This document shows, one piece after another, positions 52,622 to 61,717 of a stretch of 64,000 nt of DNA. This stretch comes from Cognatundibacterium squillarum (GTDB lineage: Bacteria; Pseudomonadota; Gammaproteobacteria; Burkholderiales; Burkholderiaceae_D): NCBI RefSeq assembly GCF_014652435.1, contig NZ_BMYU01000013.1:25327-89326 (forward strand), read 5' to 3'. Made by a program: the position numbers and the translations under genes. The notes under the pieces are model-generated. The model was given only the letters and a program-made list of their open reading frames with translations, was not told where the DNA came from and did not search any database. Position 1 is the first letter of the stretch. Each line of letters starts with the position of its first letter.

Positions 52622-53254
52622 TCAATCCCACAGGCTGGTTACTAGCTGTTTAATATGATGCAGACGACGATGGAAAAAGTGGTCCGCGCCGGGAATCACC
52701 GTGACAGGAATTTCCTGCGGGCGCAGCCAGTCAAGGACGGCGCTGAGCGGTATGGTGTCATCCAGCTCGCCGTGGATCAGTATCGTGTTTGCCGGAATTG
52801 TAGGCATATCCCATTTACCGGCAGCCGCACCGATCAGTACCAGACGGTCTGCCGGGCGGTTCTGCTCCTGCAAACGCAATTGCAGGCGGCTTTGAACAAA
52901 GGTACCGAACGAAAATCCGGCCAGCGCCAGTGGCAAATCCGGAAAGCGCAGACGCATTGCATTCAGCAGCAATTCCATATCATCGGTTTCACCAATGCCG
53001 GCATCATAACTGCCTTCTGATTGTCCGACGCCGCGGAAATTCATGCGTACTGCAGCATAACCGAGGCCGGTAAAAGTACGGGCCAGCGTCTGCGCGACTT
53101 TGTTATCCATGGTGCCGCCGTACAGCGGGTGCGGGTGTGCTACCAGCGCCAGTCCGCGCGGTGCGCCCTGCGTTTCAGGATCAGGCAGATCAATTGCGCA
53201 CTGCAGTTTGCCGACTGCGCCATCGATCATCAGGTATTCAGTTTGTGCATTCAT
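52622..53254 (-). CDS. alpha/beta hydrolase (COG2945 type)
   Basis: The 210-residue protein has the family phrase LVAHPHPLYGGTMDNKVAQTLA, NFRGVGQSEGSYD, the nucleophile elbow AGFSFGTF, the acid in HGELDDTIP and the histidine in GADHFFHRRL. No signal peptide is present, so it is cytoplasmic. The substrate is unknown. It lies 36 bp upstream of dac and 40 bp after the ferredoxin gene, on one probable transcript. Confidence 0.9.
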   Translation of the reverse strand: MNAQTEYLMIDGAVGKLQCAIDLPDPETQGAPRGLALVAHPHPLYGGTMDNKVAQTLARTFTGLGYAAVRMNFRGVGQSEGSYDAGIGETDDMELLLNAMRLRFPDLPLALAGFSFGTFVQSRLQLRLQEQNRPADRLVLIGAAAGKWDMPTIPANTILIHGELDDTIPLSAVLDWLRPQEIPVTVIPGADHFFHRRLHHIKQLVTSLWD

Positions 53255-53294
53255 AACAAAAATTCTTTTTGCTGCAGGTATGGCAGGCTGATCA

Positions 53295-53621
53295 TCAGGT
53301 ATTCGGTAACTTCAGGCGTTCGACCACGCCGCCGCCTACCAGATCGACATCAATAATTTCATCGATATCCGACTGATCGACCCAGGTGTACCAGGTACCT
53401 TCCGGATACACCACCATCACCGGACCTTCTTCGCAGCGATCCAGACAACCGGCTTTATTGATGCGGATTTTGCCCTGTCCGTTCATATCCATTTGTTTGA
53501 TGCGGCGCTTTGCATGTTCCTGCGCAGCCTGCGCACCGCGTTCTGCACAGCACGGGCGGCCGTCTTCACGCTGGTTCATACAAAAGAAAACATGTTTGCG
53601 GAAATACAGGGTATCGGACAT
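53295..53621 (-). CDS. thioredoxin-like [2Fe-2S] ferredoxin
   Basis: This 108-residue protein has the cluster cysteines in FFCMNQREDGRPCC and KAGCLDRCEEGPVMVVYPEG, the pattern of the thioredoxin-fold [2Fe-2S] family. It may carry electrons or act as an assembly factor; its partner is unknown. It sits 36 bp after VanZ and 40 bp before the hydrolase gene. Confidence 0.92.
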   Translation of the reverse strand: MSDTLYFRKHVFFCMNQREDGRPCCAERGAQAAQEHAKRRIKQMDMNGQGKIRINKAGCLDRCEEGPVMVVYPEGTWYTWVDQSDIDEIIDVDLVGGGVVERLKLPNT

Positions 53622-53657
53622 GATGGTCCTTTCAAATCGGGGTTACGCGAAAGGCTG

Positions 53658-54779
53658 CTATGATACTTCATCCCGCTGCCGGATACGCGGGCGCGTCAGT
53701 ACAGCCCATAATGCCAGTACCGGCCAGAACAGACTCAGTGCCGCAGCGGCGCCATTGAAGTTCAGAAATTTTCCCGGTTCCCAGCTTTGCAGCGTGACAC
53801 TGAAATAGGGATTGTCCGGCAGCATATTCAGAATCAGCAGATTAATACTCAGCAACAAAAAAGTCAGACGCTGCTGCACCACCAGTGGCGCAAAAGAAAA
53901 TCCGTACAGCATCAGTAAGGCAATCAGTAAACCGCCGCGCGCACCCGGTGTCAGCCAGCTGAAGGCAGCATCCTGCCCGAAGAATAAGACAGCAGCGATT
54001 GATTTGGCGGCGAGGCCGGTTGCCAGCAGTAATGTGGCAATCGCACTTTTCGGCGCGCGCTTTGTCAGTACTGATAAACAGAACATCAGAGCTGCAGTTG
54101 CGCCGCTGGCGGTAATCAGGGTTTCTGCCAGCAGATAATCGTCTGCGCTCAGGTCAATGCTATGCAGCAGCCAGACGCTGAGATCAATGTCCATTTCCAG
54201 CCAGTCGGATACATGCTGGGAAATCACAGCCAGCCAGCCGCCGAGTCCGAACAGATACGCTTGCGGTGAAATCTGTGCCAGCGGCCACAATCCGATCAGC
54301 ACCAGATCGCGGCTGCTGCCAGGCAAAGCCCATTCTCTGCGTAATAGACGCAGACGGCCTTTTTCGAGTAAAGGCACCGTCAGCCAGACGCCAATCACTG
54401 CACCAATTACGCTGCCAGCGGAATTGGTCAGAAAATCCAGCAGCGAGGTGACGCGGCTCGGAAGGAAAAACTGTACCAGCTCAGCCGTCGCAGAGAGCAG
54501 CGCACCGCACAATGACGCGAAGATGAACGCTTTCCAGCGGCGCAGATGCGGATACACCGAAAACACCAGCAAAATACCCAGCGGTATGTAGCCAATCACA
54601 TTGGTGATTGCATCAAATATCGTCCAGTAACGCGGCCATTGTCGGATGACATCCGGCAGAGCGTACAAGCTGTTCGCCTGCCAGCCGGTGAAAGGAAACC
54701 AGCTGGCGTACAGAATAATGGCGATATAAGCCAGCAGGCTGATGCGGGAAAACGGTGAGCTGGGAAACGGATTTTGCAT
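53658..54779 (-). CDS. VanZ family membrane protein
   Basis: The 373-residue protein contains about nine or ten membrane segments, with a VanZ-like domain in the first third (ILYASWFPFTGWQ, FDAITNVIGYIPLGILLVFS, AELVQFFLPSRVTSLLDFLTNSAGSVIGAVIG). The second part is a further membrane domain without known function. VanZ proteins are linked to glycopeptide tolerance, but the general role is unclear. The start is uncertain: ATG 54779 is preferred over a TTG at 54830 that would overlap the previous gene. Confidence 0.85.
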   Translation of the reverse strand: MQNPFPSSPFSRISLLAYIAIILYASWFPFTGWQANSLYALPDVIRQWPRYWTIFDAITNVIGYIPLGILLVFSVYPHLRRWKAFIFASLCGALLSATAELVQFFLPSRVTSLLDFLTNSAGSVIGAVIGVWLTVPLLEKGRLRLLRREWALPGSSRDLVLIGLWPLAQISPQAYLFGLGGWLAVISQHVSDWLEMDIDLSVWLLHSIDLSADDYLLAETLITASGATAALMFCLSVLTKRAPKSAIATLLLATGLAAKSIAAVLFFGQDAAFSWLTPGARGGLLIALLMLYGFSFAPLVVQQRLTFLLLSINLLILNMLPDNPYFSVTLQSWEPGKFLNFNGAAAALSLFWPVLALWAVLTRPRIRQRDEVS

Positions 54780-54786
54780 GTGCAGA

Positions 54787-55413
54787 TTACGGTGTGCTTC
54801 GTTCGCTGTGGCGGACTTGTTGCCAGACAATGTCGATCAGTTCATCAGCCGTTTTTTGTGCAGCCGCTGCGCCGCCGGCCGCGTCTCTGCCCGCCGTTTG
54901 CTGCAGGCTGAATGCCTTCACAGTTACCAGTTTTCCGGGGGACTGTATCAGTATTCTTCCGCTCAGAATGAACTGACTTTGCGTGGCGCTGCTGAAGTGC
55001 TGCGCTGCTTCATCCAGCTCAATTTGAACTACCGGCAGTGTCTGCTCACCATTGCTTCTTTGTAATACGCGGCCGCCATGCTGTGCGGTGCGTTGCTTCA
55101 GGCGCAGACTGAGCAATTCAGCAGGCGTACTGGTCCAGCGTGCATAGGCAAATGCTTTCAGTTGCTGAGGCTGATCGTACAAGCGGTACCACATGGCATT
55201 CGACTCCAGCGCACTGCTGCTGCGGATATCGTTCAGCAGAAATGACGGTGCGGCACTTCCCATCGTGTTGCTGGCAAGCGCCGGTCCCAGATCATAGGCT
55301 GCTTTGCTGATCGCTGGCTGCGTACCCTGACATGCGCTCAGCAGCATTGCAGCAGTCAGCAGTAAAGGTGTCATCAGTCTGAATTTGCGGGCAAATAATT
55401 GGTCAGTGAACAT
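54787..55413 (-). CDS. ABC-type transport auxiliary lipoprotein of an MCE system
   Basis: This 208-residue lipoprotein has a signal with lipobox LLSACQG (Cys about 28) and a domain of the ABC_trans_aux type (YDLGPALAS; SNAMWYRLYDQPQQLKAFAYARWTSTPAELL; VTVKAFSLQQTA). It is the outer-membrane-side partner of an MCE lipid transporter. It begins 14 bp after the MlaD-like gene in the same operon. Confidence 0.85.
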   Translation of the reverse strand: MFTDQLFARKFRLMTPLLLTAAMLLSACQGTQPAISKAAYDLGPALASNTMGSAAPSFLLNDIRSSSALESNAMWYRLYDQPQQLKAFAYARWTSTPAELLSLRLKQRTAQHGGRVLQRSNGEQTLPVVQIELDEAAQHFSSATQSQFILSGRILIQSPGKLVTVKAFSLQQTAGRDAAGGAAAAQKTADELIDIVWQQVRHSERSTP

Positions 55414-55427
55414 ATCGGCTCGTGATC

Positions 55428-56387
55428 TTATGGTTTCTGTGAATTGGCAGGCGGGACAAATCCCGGTTCTCCCGGTCCGGGCAGCGGTGTGGTATTGCCG
55501 AATAACAGACTTTGCGGCCGTTCACGTAACTGATCTGCGGTTTGTCCGACCGAGCGCAGGCTGGTACGTGCATCCTGACTCAGCTGGTTCAGACGCGGCA
55601 GTGTTTCGCCCTGCAGGTTCTGATTCAGCAAATCCATTGTTTGTGAAAAACGATATAGTGGTCCGTCTTTTGCCTGCAGTTGCAGTGTCAGATTGTTCAG
55701 ATTGCCACTGAGCTGGGTTGCCTGCGCAGAAAGTTGTTCCATCCCGTTCAGCGTATTCCGTGCCTGCAGGAGTACAACGGGCAATTGCTTTAATCCCGGC
55801 TCCAGCTGGGCAGGAACCTGACTCCATTGTTCTGCAGCTTTGCCCGCCATTTCCACCGTGCGCATCAGTTTCTGCTGGTTTTCCGGAGCGAGTAACTGAT
55901 TTAGTCTTCGCGTCAGTTCTTCCGCCTGAGACAAAATCGCCATGCCGCGCTGTTCCAGATTTTGCAATGCTCCCGGTCGCATCGGAATACGTGTGATACC
56001 TCCGTCGCTGCCTGACAGTGCGCGACCCGCAGCAGGGTGTTTGTCGTCTTCATCGAGCTGAACAAATGCAATGCCAGTAACGCCCTGATAGCCCAGTGTG
56101 GCAAATGTTGCAGCGGTAACCGGTGTGTCAGGCATCACTTCCAGCCGGAGAATAATTTGTCCGGGCTGTGCCGGATCGAAATCAATATCTGTGACGTTGC
56201 CGACTTTAATGCCTTTATAGCGAACCGCTGCCTGTAAATTCAGACCGGAAACGGCCTGACGTGTAATGATTTCATACGGGACGCGCTGAATTTTGTCGCG
56301 TCCCAGCCAGATTGCAAGTAAGACAGCGAGTGTAATCAGAGTCACAGTAAAAACGCCTGCAATCAGCGCATGTGAGCGGTTTTCCAT
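55428..56387 (-). CDS. MlaD-like MCE domain protein
   Basis: The 319-residue protein has one N-terminal membrane anchor (about 8-28), an MCE domain (about 38-115; VSGLNLQAAVRYKGIKVGNVTDIDFDP) and a long C-terminal helical part (about 145-290) with a proline-rich tail. MCE proteins form a hexameric periplasmic channel for phospholipids. It starts 7 bp after the ATPase gene. ATG 56387 follows TAGGAATAAA. Confidence 0.9.
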   Translation of the reverse strand: MENRSHALIAGVFTVTLITLAVLLAIWLGRDKIQRVPYEIITRQAVSGLNLQAAVRYKGIKVGNVTDIDFDPAQPGQIILRLEVMPDTPVTAATFATLGYQGVTGIAFVQLDEDDKHPAAGRALSGSDGGITRIPMRPGALQNLEQRGMAILSQAEELTRRLNQLLAPENQQKLMRTVEMAGKAAEQWSQVPAQLEPGLKQLPVVLLQARNTLNGMEQLSAQATQLSGNLNNLTLQLQAKDGPLYRFSQTMDLLNQNLQGETLPRLNQLSQDARTSLRSVGQTADQLRERPQSLLFGNTTPLPGPGEPGFVPPANSQKP

Positions 56388-56394
56388 TTTATTC

Positions 56395-57180
56395 CTAGCG
56401 TTTTTCAGGGAGCGCTTCCATCGCCCGCCGGCCGCGGCCACCGAGGAAGAAACCATCAATAAAAGGATGCGGATAACGAATCACTTCTTCCGGTGTGCCG
56501 ATCACCAGCACTTTCTTTTCTGCCAGCACCGCAATACGGTGCGAAAGGGCAAACAGGCTGTCAAGGTCATGAGTCACCATGATGACGGTCAGTTTGAGCT
56601 GCGCATGCAGTGACTGTATCAGTTCGACAAAGCTGTCAGAGCGATCCGGATCTAGGCCCGCTGTCGGCTCATCCAGAAACAGTAATTCAGGATCGAGTGC
56701 CAGTGCACGTGCCAGCGCCACGCGCTTGACCATGCCGCCGGAAAGATCAGAAGGCATCTTCCGCGCATGTTCGAGACCGATATTCACCATTTGCAACTTC
56801 AGGTAGACCATATCCCGGATCAGATCTTCCGGCAGTTTGCCCAGTTCCCGCAGTGGTTGTGCGACATTGTCGTAAACAGTCAGCGCCGAATACAGTGCGC
56901 CATGCTGAAACAGCATGCCTGAACGCTGGCGCAGGTAATGCAGATGGTCGCTGTCACCGCTGTGCAAATCATCACCAAAGATATGAATTTTTCCGCGTGC
57001 GGGTGTTTCCAGCCCCAGCATTTGTCGCATCAGTACGGTTTTTCCTGTACCGGAGCCACCGACCACCGACAGGATTTCGCCGCGTCTGACCTGCAATTCG
57101 AGCTGGTCATGCACAACAATGCGCCCGAACTGCGTTCTCAGGCCCTGAATATCAATCAGAATTTCGCTGTTGTGCGCCAT
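56395..57180 (-). CDS. MlaF-like ABC transporter ATPase
   Basis: The 261-residue cytoplasmic ATPase has Walker A GGSGTGKT (about 42-49), Q-loop FQHGALYSALTVYDNV, signature LSGGMVKR, Walker B LLFLDEPTAGLD and H-loop VTHDL. It powers the MCE lipid transporter. Its ATG overlaps the permease stop (TAATG). Confidence 0.94.
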   Translation of the reverse strand: MAHNSEILIDIQGLRTQFGRIVVHDQLELQVRRGEILSVVGGSGTGKTVLMRQMLGLETPARGKIHIFGDDLHSGDSDHLHYLRQRSGMLFQHGALYSALTVYDNVAQPLRELGKLPEDLIRDMVYLKLQMVNIGLEHARKMPSDLSGGMVKRVALARALALDPELLFLDEPTAGLDPDRSDSFVELIQSLHAQLKLTVIMVTHDLDSLFALSHRIAVLAEKKVLVIGTPEEVIRYPHPFIDGFFLGGRGRRAMEALPEKR

Positions 57181-58304
57181 TAGTAGCCAACCTTGCTGAA
57201 AATAATGGCGAAAATTGCATCTGCAATGATAACGAGAGTGATCGCGCTGACAACGGAACTGGTCGTTCCTTTACCGAGACTTTCTGTATTGGGTTCGATA
57301 CGCAAACCGAAATGGCAGGCGATCAGTGCAATCAGAATCCCGAACGTGACACCTTTCAGCAGACCGATCCAGTAGTTCAGGATAGGAACTGCCTCTGGCA
57401 ATTTATAGATGAAAAACTCAGGCGTCATTCCCAAAAGAGCTTGTGCAGAGATCATCCCGCCCGCCAGCGCCATCAGATCGGTCCAGATCACAATTAAAGG
57501 CATGGCGATCGCGAGCGCAAGTACCTTGGGCATGATCAGGCGAAAACCATGCGGAATGCCCATAACACGCATCGCATCCAGCTCTTCCGTGACCCGCATC
57601 ACACCAAGCTGGGCGGTGATGGCCGAACCGGAGCGCCCCGCGACCAGAATTGCAGCCAGCATTGGTCCGAGTTCTCGGATAATACTCATGCCCAGAATGT
57701 TCACGATAAACAGATCACCACCAAAGGTTCTTAACTGCTGTGCCGACAAATAGGACAGGACGATGCCTATGAGTATCCCGACCAGCGCCGTAATACCCAT
57801 TGCCTGTGCACCCATGCGGTAGATATTGGCAGATATTTCCTTCCACGGTCCGCGCAGGGGATGCCGCATAAACTGCAGTAAGTCGATTACCAGTTGTCCC
57901 AGCAGTACTGCCATATCACTGGCATGACGGAAAAAAGTAATGACGCTATTGCCAAGCTGCATGAGCGGCGTGAGTCTGGCTTTGACCGGAGGCGGGTAGT
58001 GTTCCGGATGTAACTGTGAAAGGCGCAGGAACAGTCCTTCGTGCTGCTCAGTGCACAGTATCTGGTCCGGCAGTTTCCTGCCCCAGCTGCGCCAGAGTAA
58101 CTGGGCACCCAAATGATCAAGGCCAACTAACTCCCGCAAGTCCCAGATACGTCCGGGTTGCTGCCGGAGGTTATTTAATGTGCTCTGAATTTCCGCCAGA
58201 CGCTGGCCTTTTGCCAGTCGGTGGGCAATCCACGCCCCTTGCAAAATAATGCGTTCGGGCGCGTCGGGGCAGCAATTCAGCGTCGGTTCAGATTCAGTCA
58301 GCAT
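57180..58304 (-). CDS. MlaE-like permease with N-terminal STAS-like domain
   Basis: The 374-residue protein has a soluble N-terminal region resembling STAS (about 15-90; LDHLGAQLLWRSWG), then a MlaE permease domain from about 120 with five helices and the family motif ELGPMLAAILVAGRSGSAITAQLGVMRVTEELDAMRVMGI. It is the membrane channel of the MCE transporter. The phosphoethanolamine transferase ends 40 bp upstream, so the transporter may be co-transcribed with it. Confidence 0.93.
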   Translation of the reverse strand: MLTESEPTLNCCPDAPERIILQGAWIAHRLAKGQRLAEIQSTLNNLRQQPGRIWDLRELVGLDHLGAQLLWRSWGRKLPDQILCTEQHEGLFLRLSQLHPEHYPPPVKARLTPLMQLGNSVITFFRHASDMAVLLGQLVIDLLQFMRHPLRGPWKEISANIYRMGAQAMGITALVGILIGIVLSYLSAQQLRTFGGDLFIVNILGMSIIRELGPMLAAILVAGRSGSAITAQLGVMRVTEELDAMRVMGIPHGFRLIMPKVLALAIAMPLIVIWTDLMALAGGMISAQALLGMTPEFFIYKLPEAVPILNYWIGLLKGVTFGILIALIACHFGLRIEPNTESLGKGTTSSVVSAITLVIIADAIFAIIFSKVGY

Positions 58305-58344
58305 GGCCTGAGTGTAAGTCAGAGTTTCAAGTATGCCAATCGGT

Positions 58345-60171
58345 TCAGTGTTTTTTCTTTACCGGTTTATCACGGTTTGCAATGACTTCCCGGCAATCGC
58401 CGCGCAGGCTCGCATTGTCATAATCCGTCCATCCGTAGCTGTCTACGTACCGGATATGCGGGCGCCATGCGGCACTGACAAAACTCCGTGTCAGATTTTC
58501 ATCCGGATAGCGTATTTCAGCCATATCCAGCAGCGTGTGAAACACATTTTCTGTGCTTAAGCGCACGGTTCTGTGGCGATGCAGCTGCTTAATTTTTTCC
58601 GGAAATTGCTGCGCATACAAGTCGGAATACCAGACGAAAGCTGGGATGTGAAATTCGTACTGCGTGTTGTGGCCGTGGAAGGCGAGATTACAGCTGTCGT
58701 CATACAAAGTTTGTCCGTGATCGGCAACGTACATCATCGATACCGGAATCGTAACGGTCTTTAATTGGTGAATGACCTCAGACAAAAACCAGTCGGTATA
58801 AAGTACAGAATTATCGTAGCTGTTATTCAGCGCATCTTTGTTACGTAAGTCTGTGTACGCGGGATTGCTGACGCCGAATAATGATGGCTTCCAGCGATCA
58901 AACGATGCAGGATAGCGGTGGCTGTAATTCCAGTGGTTACCCAGTGTGTGCAAAACAATCAGTTTCTTTTGAGCCGGATCGTTGAGTGCGTGTTGTAAGG
59001 GTGCGAGTAGGACCTCATCCAGGTTTGACTGATTGGTATAGCCACCGAGATTCAGAAATTGTGTCACGTCGGCTTCCTTTGCGAAGACAGACGTCGGTGT
59101 GTCAAACTGACCGAAGCTCATCTGGTTGGAAATCCAGTAGGTTTTAAAGCCTGCTTCGCGGTAAGCAGATAAAAATGACTTTTCTGCAAAGCCCGCTTGT
59201 AAGCCTTGTGCCGCCGGCTTACGCGAAACGATAATCGGTACAGACAGGCGAGTCGCTGAAACGGCGGTGATCATGTCTGTCAGCGGGACCAGATTTTCCA
59301 TTGCAGAAAGATTCGGCGTCGTATCCCTCTCGTAGCCATTCAGTCCCCAGCGGTCGAAGCGTGATGACTCACCGATGACCATGATCATTAGCTGCGGCGT
59401 ATTGTCAGGCAAAGAAGTGCTTGCACCGAAGCTGAACGCGCGACTTTTTTCACTGAGCTGTTCAAGGTACATTCGCTCATTCCAGAAGTCAGCACCCCGT
59501 AATATCAGACCGAAAGGCCAGCTTCGCATGGCCAGTTCTTCATCAAAAGGCGGTCGCAGCCAGTTTGGTAGCGGCCCTGCCAGTTTGGCGAGCCAGTTGC
59601 GGGCCGACTCCAGTCGGGGTTGACTGAACGCATGTGCGCTGGCGGACGCAGAAGTGCCGGAGGCAGGTTGTACCCCGATCCGGTACCCGTATAAAAAAAG
59701 GAATAAGGGAATGAATGCAAAAATCAGGGCGGGCCAGCGACTCCAGTGTCGCCATGATAACCATCCCAGTGCTTTAATCTGCCTCCACAACAGAATCCAG
59801 AAACCTGTGAGAGCTACCAGCACAGCAGCAGCCAGCCAGAGTTTGCTGCCGAGAAATTCAGCTGCTTCCCGCGGACTGGTTTCGGCGATAATGCCCAGAT
59901 GGTGTGTGGAAATGCCCTGACCGTAAAATTGGCGGAGATATATTTCGACTGGTAGTAATAACACAGCTGGCAGCATGATCCAGTGCAGCCAGCGCAGCGA
60001 ACCAGCCAGCGCCCACATCCCTGCCCAGCTCGTCAGAGTCAGCGCGAGCAGCATCAGCGGCTGGTCAGGAGACTGTCCTGAAAGTGAGCCGAACCAGGGA
60101 ACGAGAGAGAGAAGCGTATAACAAAAGGCGACAAGCCACAGTTTTGGCGAGCGGAAATTGGAGTGTGACAT
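58345..60171 (-). CDS. phosphoethanolamine transferase (EptA/CptA/OpgE superfamily)
   Basis: This 608-residue inner-membrane protein has about five membrane segments (to about residue 165) and a large periplasmic sulfatase-fold domain. The likely nucleophile is in VIGESSRFDRWGLNGYERDTTP, Ser where EptA has Thr in GETAR. Metal residues lie in VADHGQTL and FHGHNTQY. It may add phosphoethanolamine to lipid A, core sugars or glucans; the exact acceptor is unknown. It is divergent from the str operon and heads the minus-strand series with the MCE genes. Confidence 0.88.
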   Translation of the reverse strand: MSHSNFRSPKLWLVAFCYTLLSLVPWFGSLSGQSPDQPLMLLALTLTSWAGMWALAGSLRWLHWIMLPAVLLLPVEIYLRQFYGQGISTHHLGIIAETSPREAAEFLGSKLWLAAAVLVALTGFWILLWRQIKALGWLSWRHWSRWPALIFAFIPLFLFLYGYRIGVQPASGTSASASAHAFSQPRLESARNWLAKLAGPLPNWLRPPFDEELAMRSWPFGLILRGADFWNERMYLEQLSEKSRAFSFGASTSLPDNTPQLMIMVIGESSRFDRWGLNGYERDTTPNLSAMENLVPLTDMITAVSATRLSVPIIVSRKPAAQGLQAGFAEKSFLSAYREAGFKTYWISNQMSFGQFDTPTSVFAKEADVTQFLNLGGYTNQSNLDEVLLAPLQHALNDPAQKKLIVLHTLGNHWNYSHRYPASFDRWKPSLFGVSNPAYTDLRNKDALNNSYDNSVLYTDWFLSEVIHQLKTVTIPVSMMYVADHGQTLYDDSCNLAFHGHNTQYEFHIPAFVWYSDLYAQQFPEKIKQLHRHRTVRLSTENVFHTLLDMAEIRYPDENLTRSFVSAAWRPHIRYVDSYGWTDYDNASLRGDCREVIANRDKPVKKKH

Positions 60172-60351
60172 CTGGCTTCAGCAAGTAACAGCGGTGCGCT
60201 CAAAGGCCGTCAATATATAGCAATTCAATACATTGCAACAGCATGCCGGCGCTGCAAAACGGGGACTGAATCTTGAATTTCCCGGCATTTTTTCTATCCT
60301 TAGAATCTATTCGTTACTGGTAACCTCCCGTGTCTGTAGGAACAAATTTCA

Positions 60352-60381
60352 TTGACACACTTGCGAAAACCAACTTAGAAT
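60352..60381 (+). promoter_or_regulatory. sigma-70-type promoter of the str operon
   Basis: TTGACA (60352-60357), 17 bp, then TTAGAAT (60375-60381). It lies about 190 bp before rpsL in the 399-bp gap 60172-60570, leaving a long untranslated leader. No other gene is seen in the gap. Confidence 0.6.
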
Positions 60382-60570
60382 TGCGAGTTCTCGATTTTGG
60401 GTTTGTGTTTTTTCGCTTATTTCTTCCGGTTGTTTTCAGGAAAAATTGCTCAGAAAGCAGGCAACAATCGGGGGCGTCCGTGAGGTTTTCCGGATGATGA
60501 AATTTTCTGAGTGCCCGGGCAACCGTTTCCGGGCTTGTGTTTAACGTTGTATTTTGTTGGATTTAAAACG

Positions 60571-60954
60571 ATGCCAACCATCAATCAACTGATTCGCCAG
60601 CCACGCGTTTCCGCCGTGACTAAGAGCAAATCGCCGGCGCTGGAAAACAGCCCGCAAAAACGTGGCGTATGTACACGTGTTTATACGACAACTCCTAAAA
60701 AGCCTAACTCGGCTTTGCGTAAAGTTGCCAAAGTACGTCTGACCAACGGTTTCGAAGTTATTTCGTACATCGGTGGTGAAGGCCATAACCTGCAAGAGCA
60801 TAGCGTCGTGCTGATCCGCGGCGGCCGTGTAAAAGACTTGCCGGGTGTGCGTTACCATATGGTTCGCGGTGCTCTGGATACTCAAGGCGTTAAAGACCGT
60901 AAACAAGCTCGCTCCAAATACGGTGCGAAGCGTGCTAAGGCTGCTAAGAAGTAA
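60571..60954 (+). CDS. rpsL: 30S ribosomal protein S12
   Basis: The 127-residue protein is clearly S12: [34 protein letters not shown] and [20 protein letters not shown]. Lys43 and Lys88 are present, the usual streptomycin-sensitive residues. ATG 60571 gives the standard N-terminus. It is the first gene of the str operon. Codon use is T-rich at third positions compared with neighbours upstream, as in highly expressed genes. Confidence 0.99.
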   Translation: MPTINQLIRQPRVSAVTKSKSPALENSPQKRGVCTRVYTTTPKKPNSALRKVAKVRLTNGFEVISYIGGEGHNLQEHSVVLIRGGRVKDLPGVRYHMVRGALDTQGVKDRKQARSKYGAKRAKAAKK

Positions 60955-61117
60955 TCTCCCGCAATGGCGTCATTTAGTCGTCATTAATTAAAGTTATATT
61001 CTGTAGATTTCAGTGGTCGATCCGGAACGGGTCGAGTAAGTGACAAGCTATGATGGTTTGTCGCGAGCAGGAGCGAGTTGTTGTTCTGTGCTCAACTGAA
61101 GAATGAAAGGAATTGAA

Positions 61118-61588
61118 ATGCCACGTCGTCGTGAAGTCCCGAAACGGGACATTCTGCCGGATCCAAAATTCGGTAATGTAGAAGTTGCGAAGTTTGTTAA
61201 CGTATTGATGCTGTCTGGTAAAAAATCTGTTGCCGAAAACATCATTTACGGTGCGTTTGATCACATCCAGCAAAAAACTGGTAAAGATCCGCTGGAAGTT
61301 TTTGCTCAGGCTGTGAGCAATGCTAAACCAATCGTTGAAGTTAAATCCCGCCGCGTTGGTGGTGCTAACTACCAGGTTCCTGTAGAAGTGCGTCCAGTTC
61401 GTCGTCTGGCCCTGTCTATGCGCTGGTTGCGTGAAGCTGCTAACAAGCGCAGCGAAAAATCCATGCCTCAGCGTCTCGCAGGTGAGTTGCTCGAAGCTGC
61501 TGAAGGCCGTGGTGGTGCGATGAAGAAACGTGATGAAGTTCACCGCATGGCAGAAGCGAATAAAGCATTCTCTCATTTCCGCTTCTGA
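61118..61588 (+). CDS. rpsG: 30S ribosomal protein S7
   Basis: This 156-residue protein matches S7 ([86 protein letters not shown]). It binds the 3' domain of 16S rRNA. AAAGGA stands before ATG 61118; an in-frame ATG at 61103 is rejected. The 163-bp space after rpsL is longer than in E. coli. Confidence 0.99.
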   Translation: MPRRREVPKRDILPDPKFGNVEVAKFVNVLMLSGKKSVAENIIYGAFDHIQQKTGKDPLEVFAQAVSNAKPIVEVKSRRVGGANYQVPVEVRPVRRLALSMRWLREAANKRSEKSMPQRLAGELLEAAEGRGGAMKKRDEVHRMAEANKAFSHFRF

Positions 61589-61717
61589 TTGTAGTATGAG
61601 AGCCGGGCTGATGTGGATCAACGCATTAGCTCGTGTGTGCATGTTGAATCAAGCCGGGCGCAATTTTTGTAAAAAAGTCGCGCTCGGTTTTGTACATTAA
61701 ACGAATTAGGACTAATT

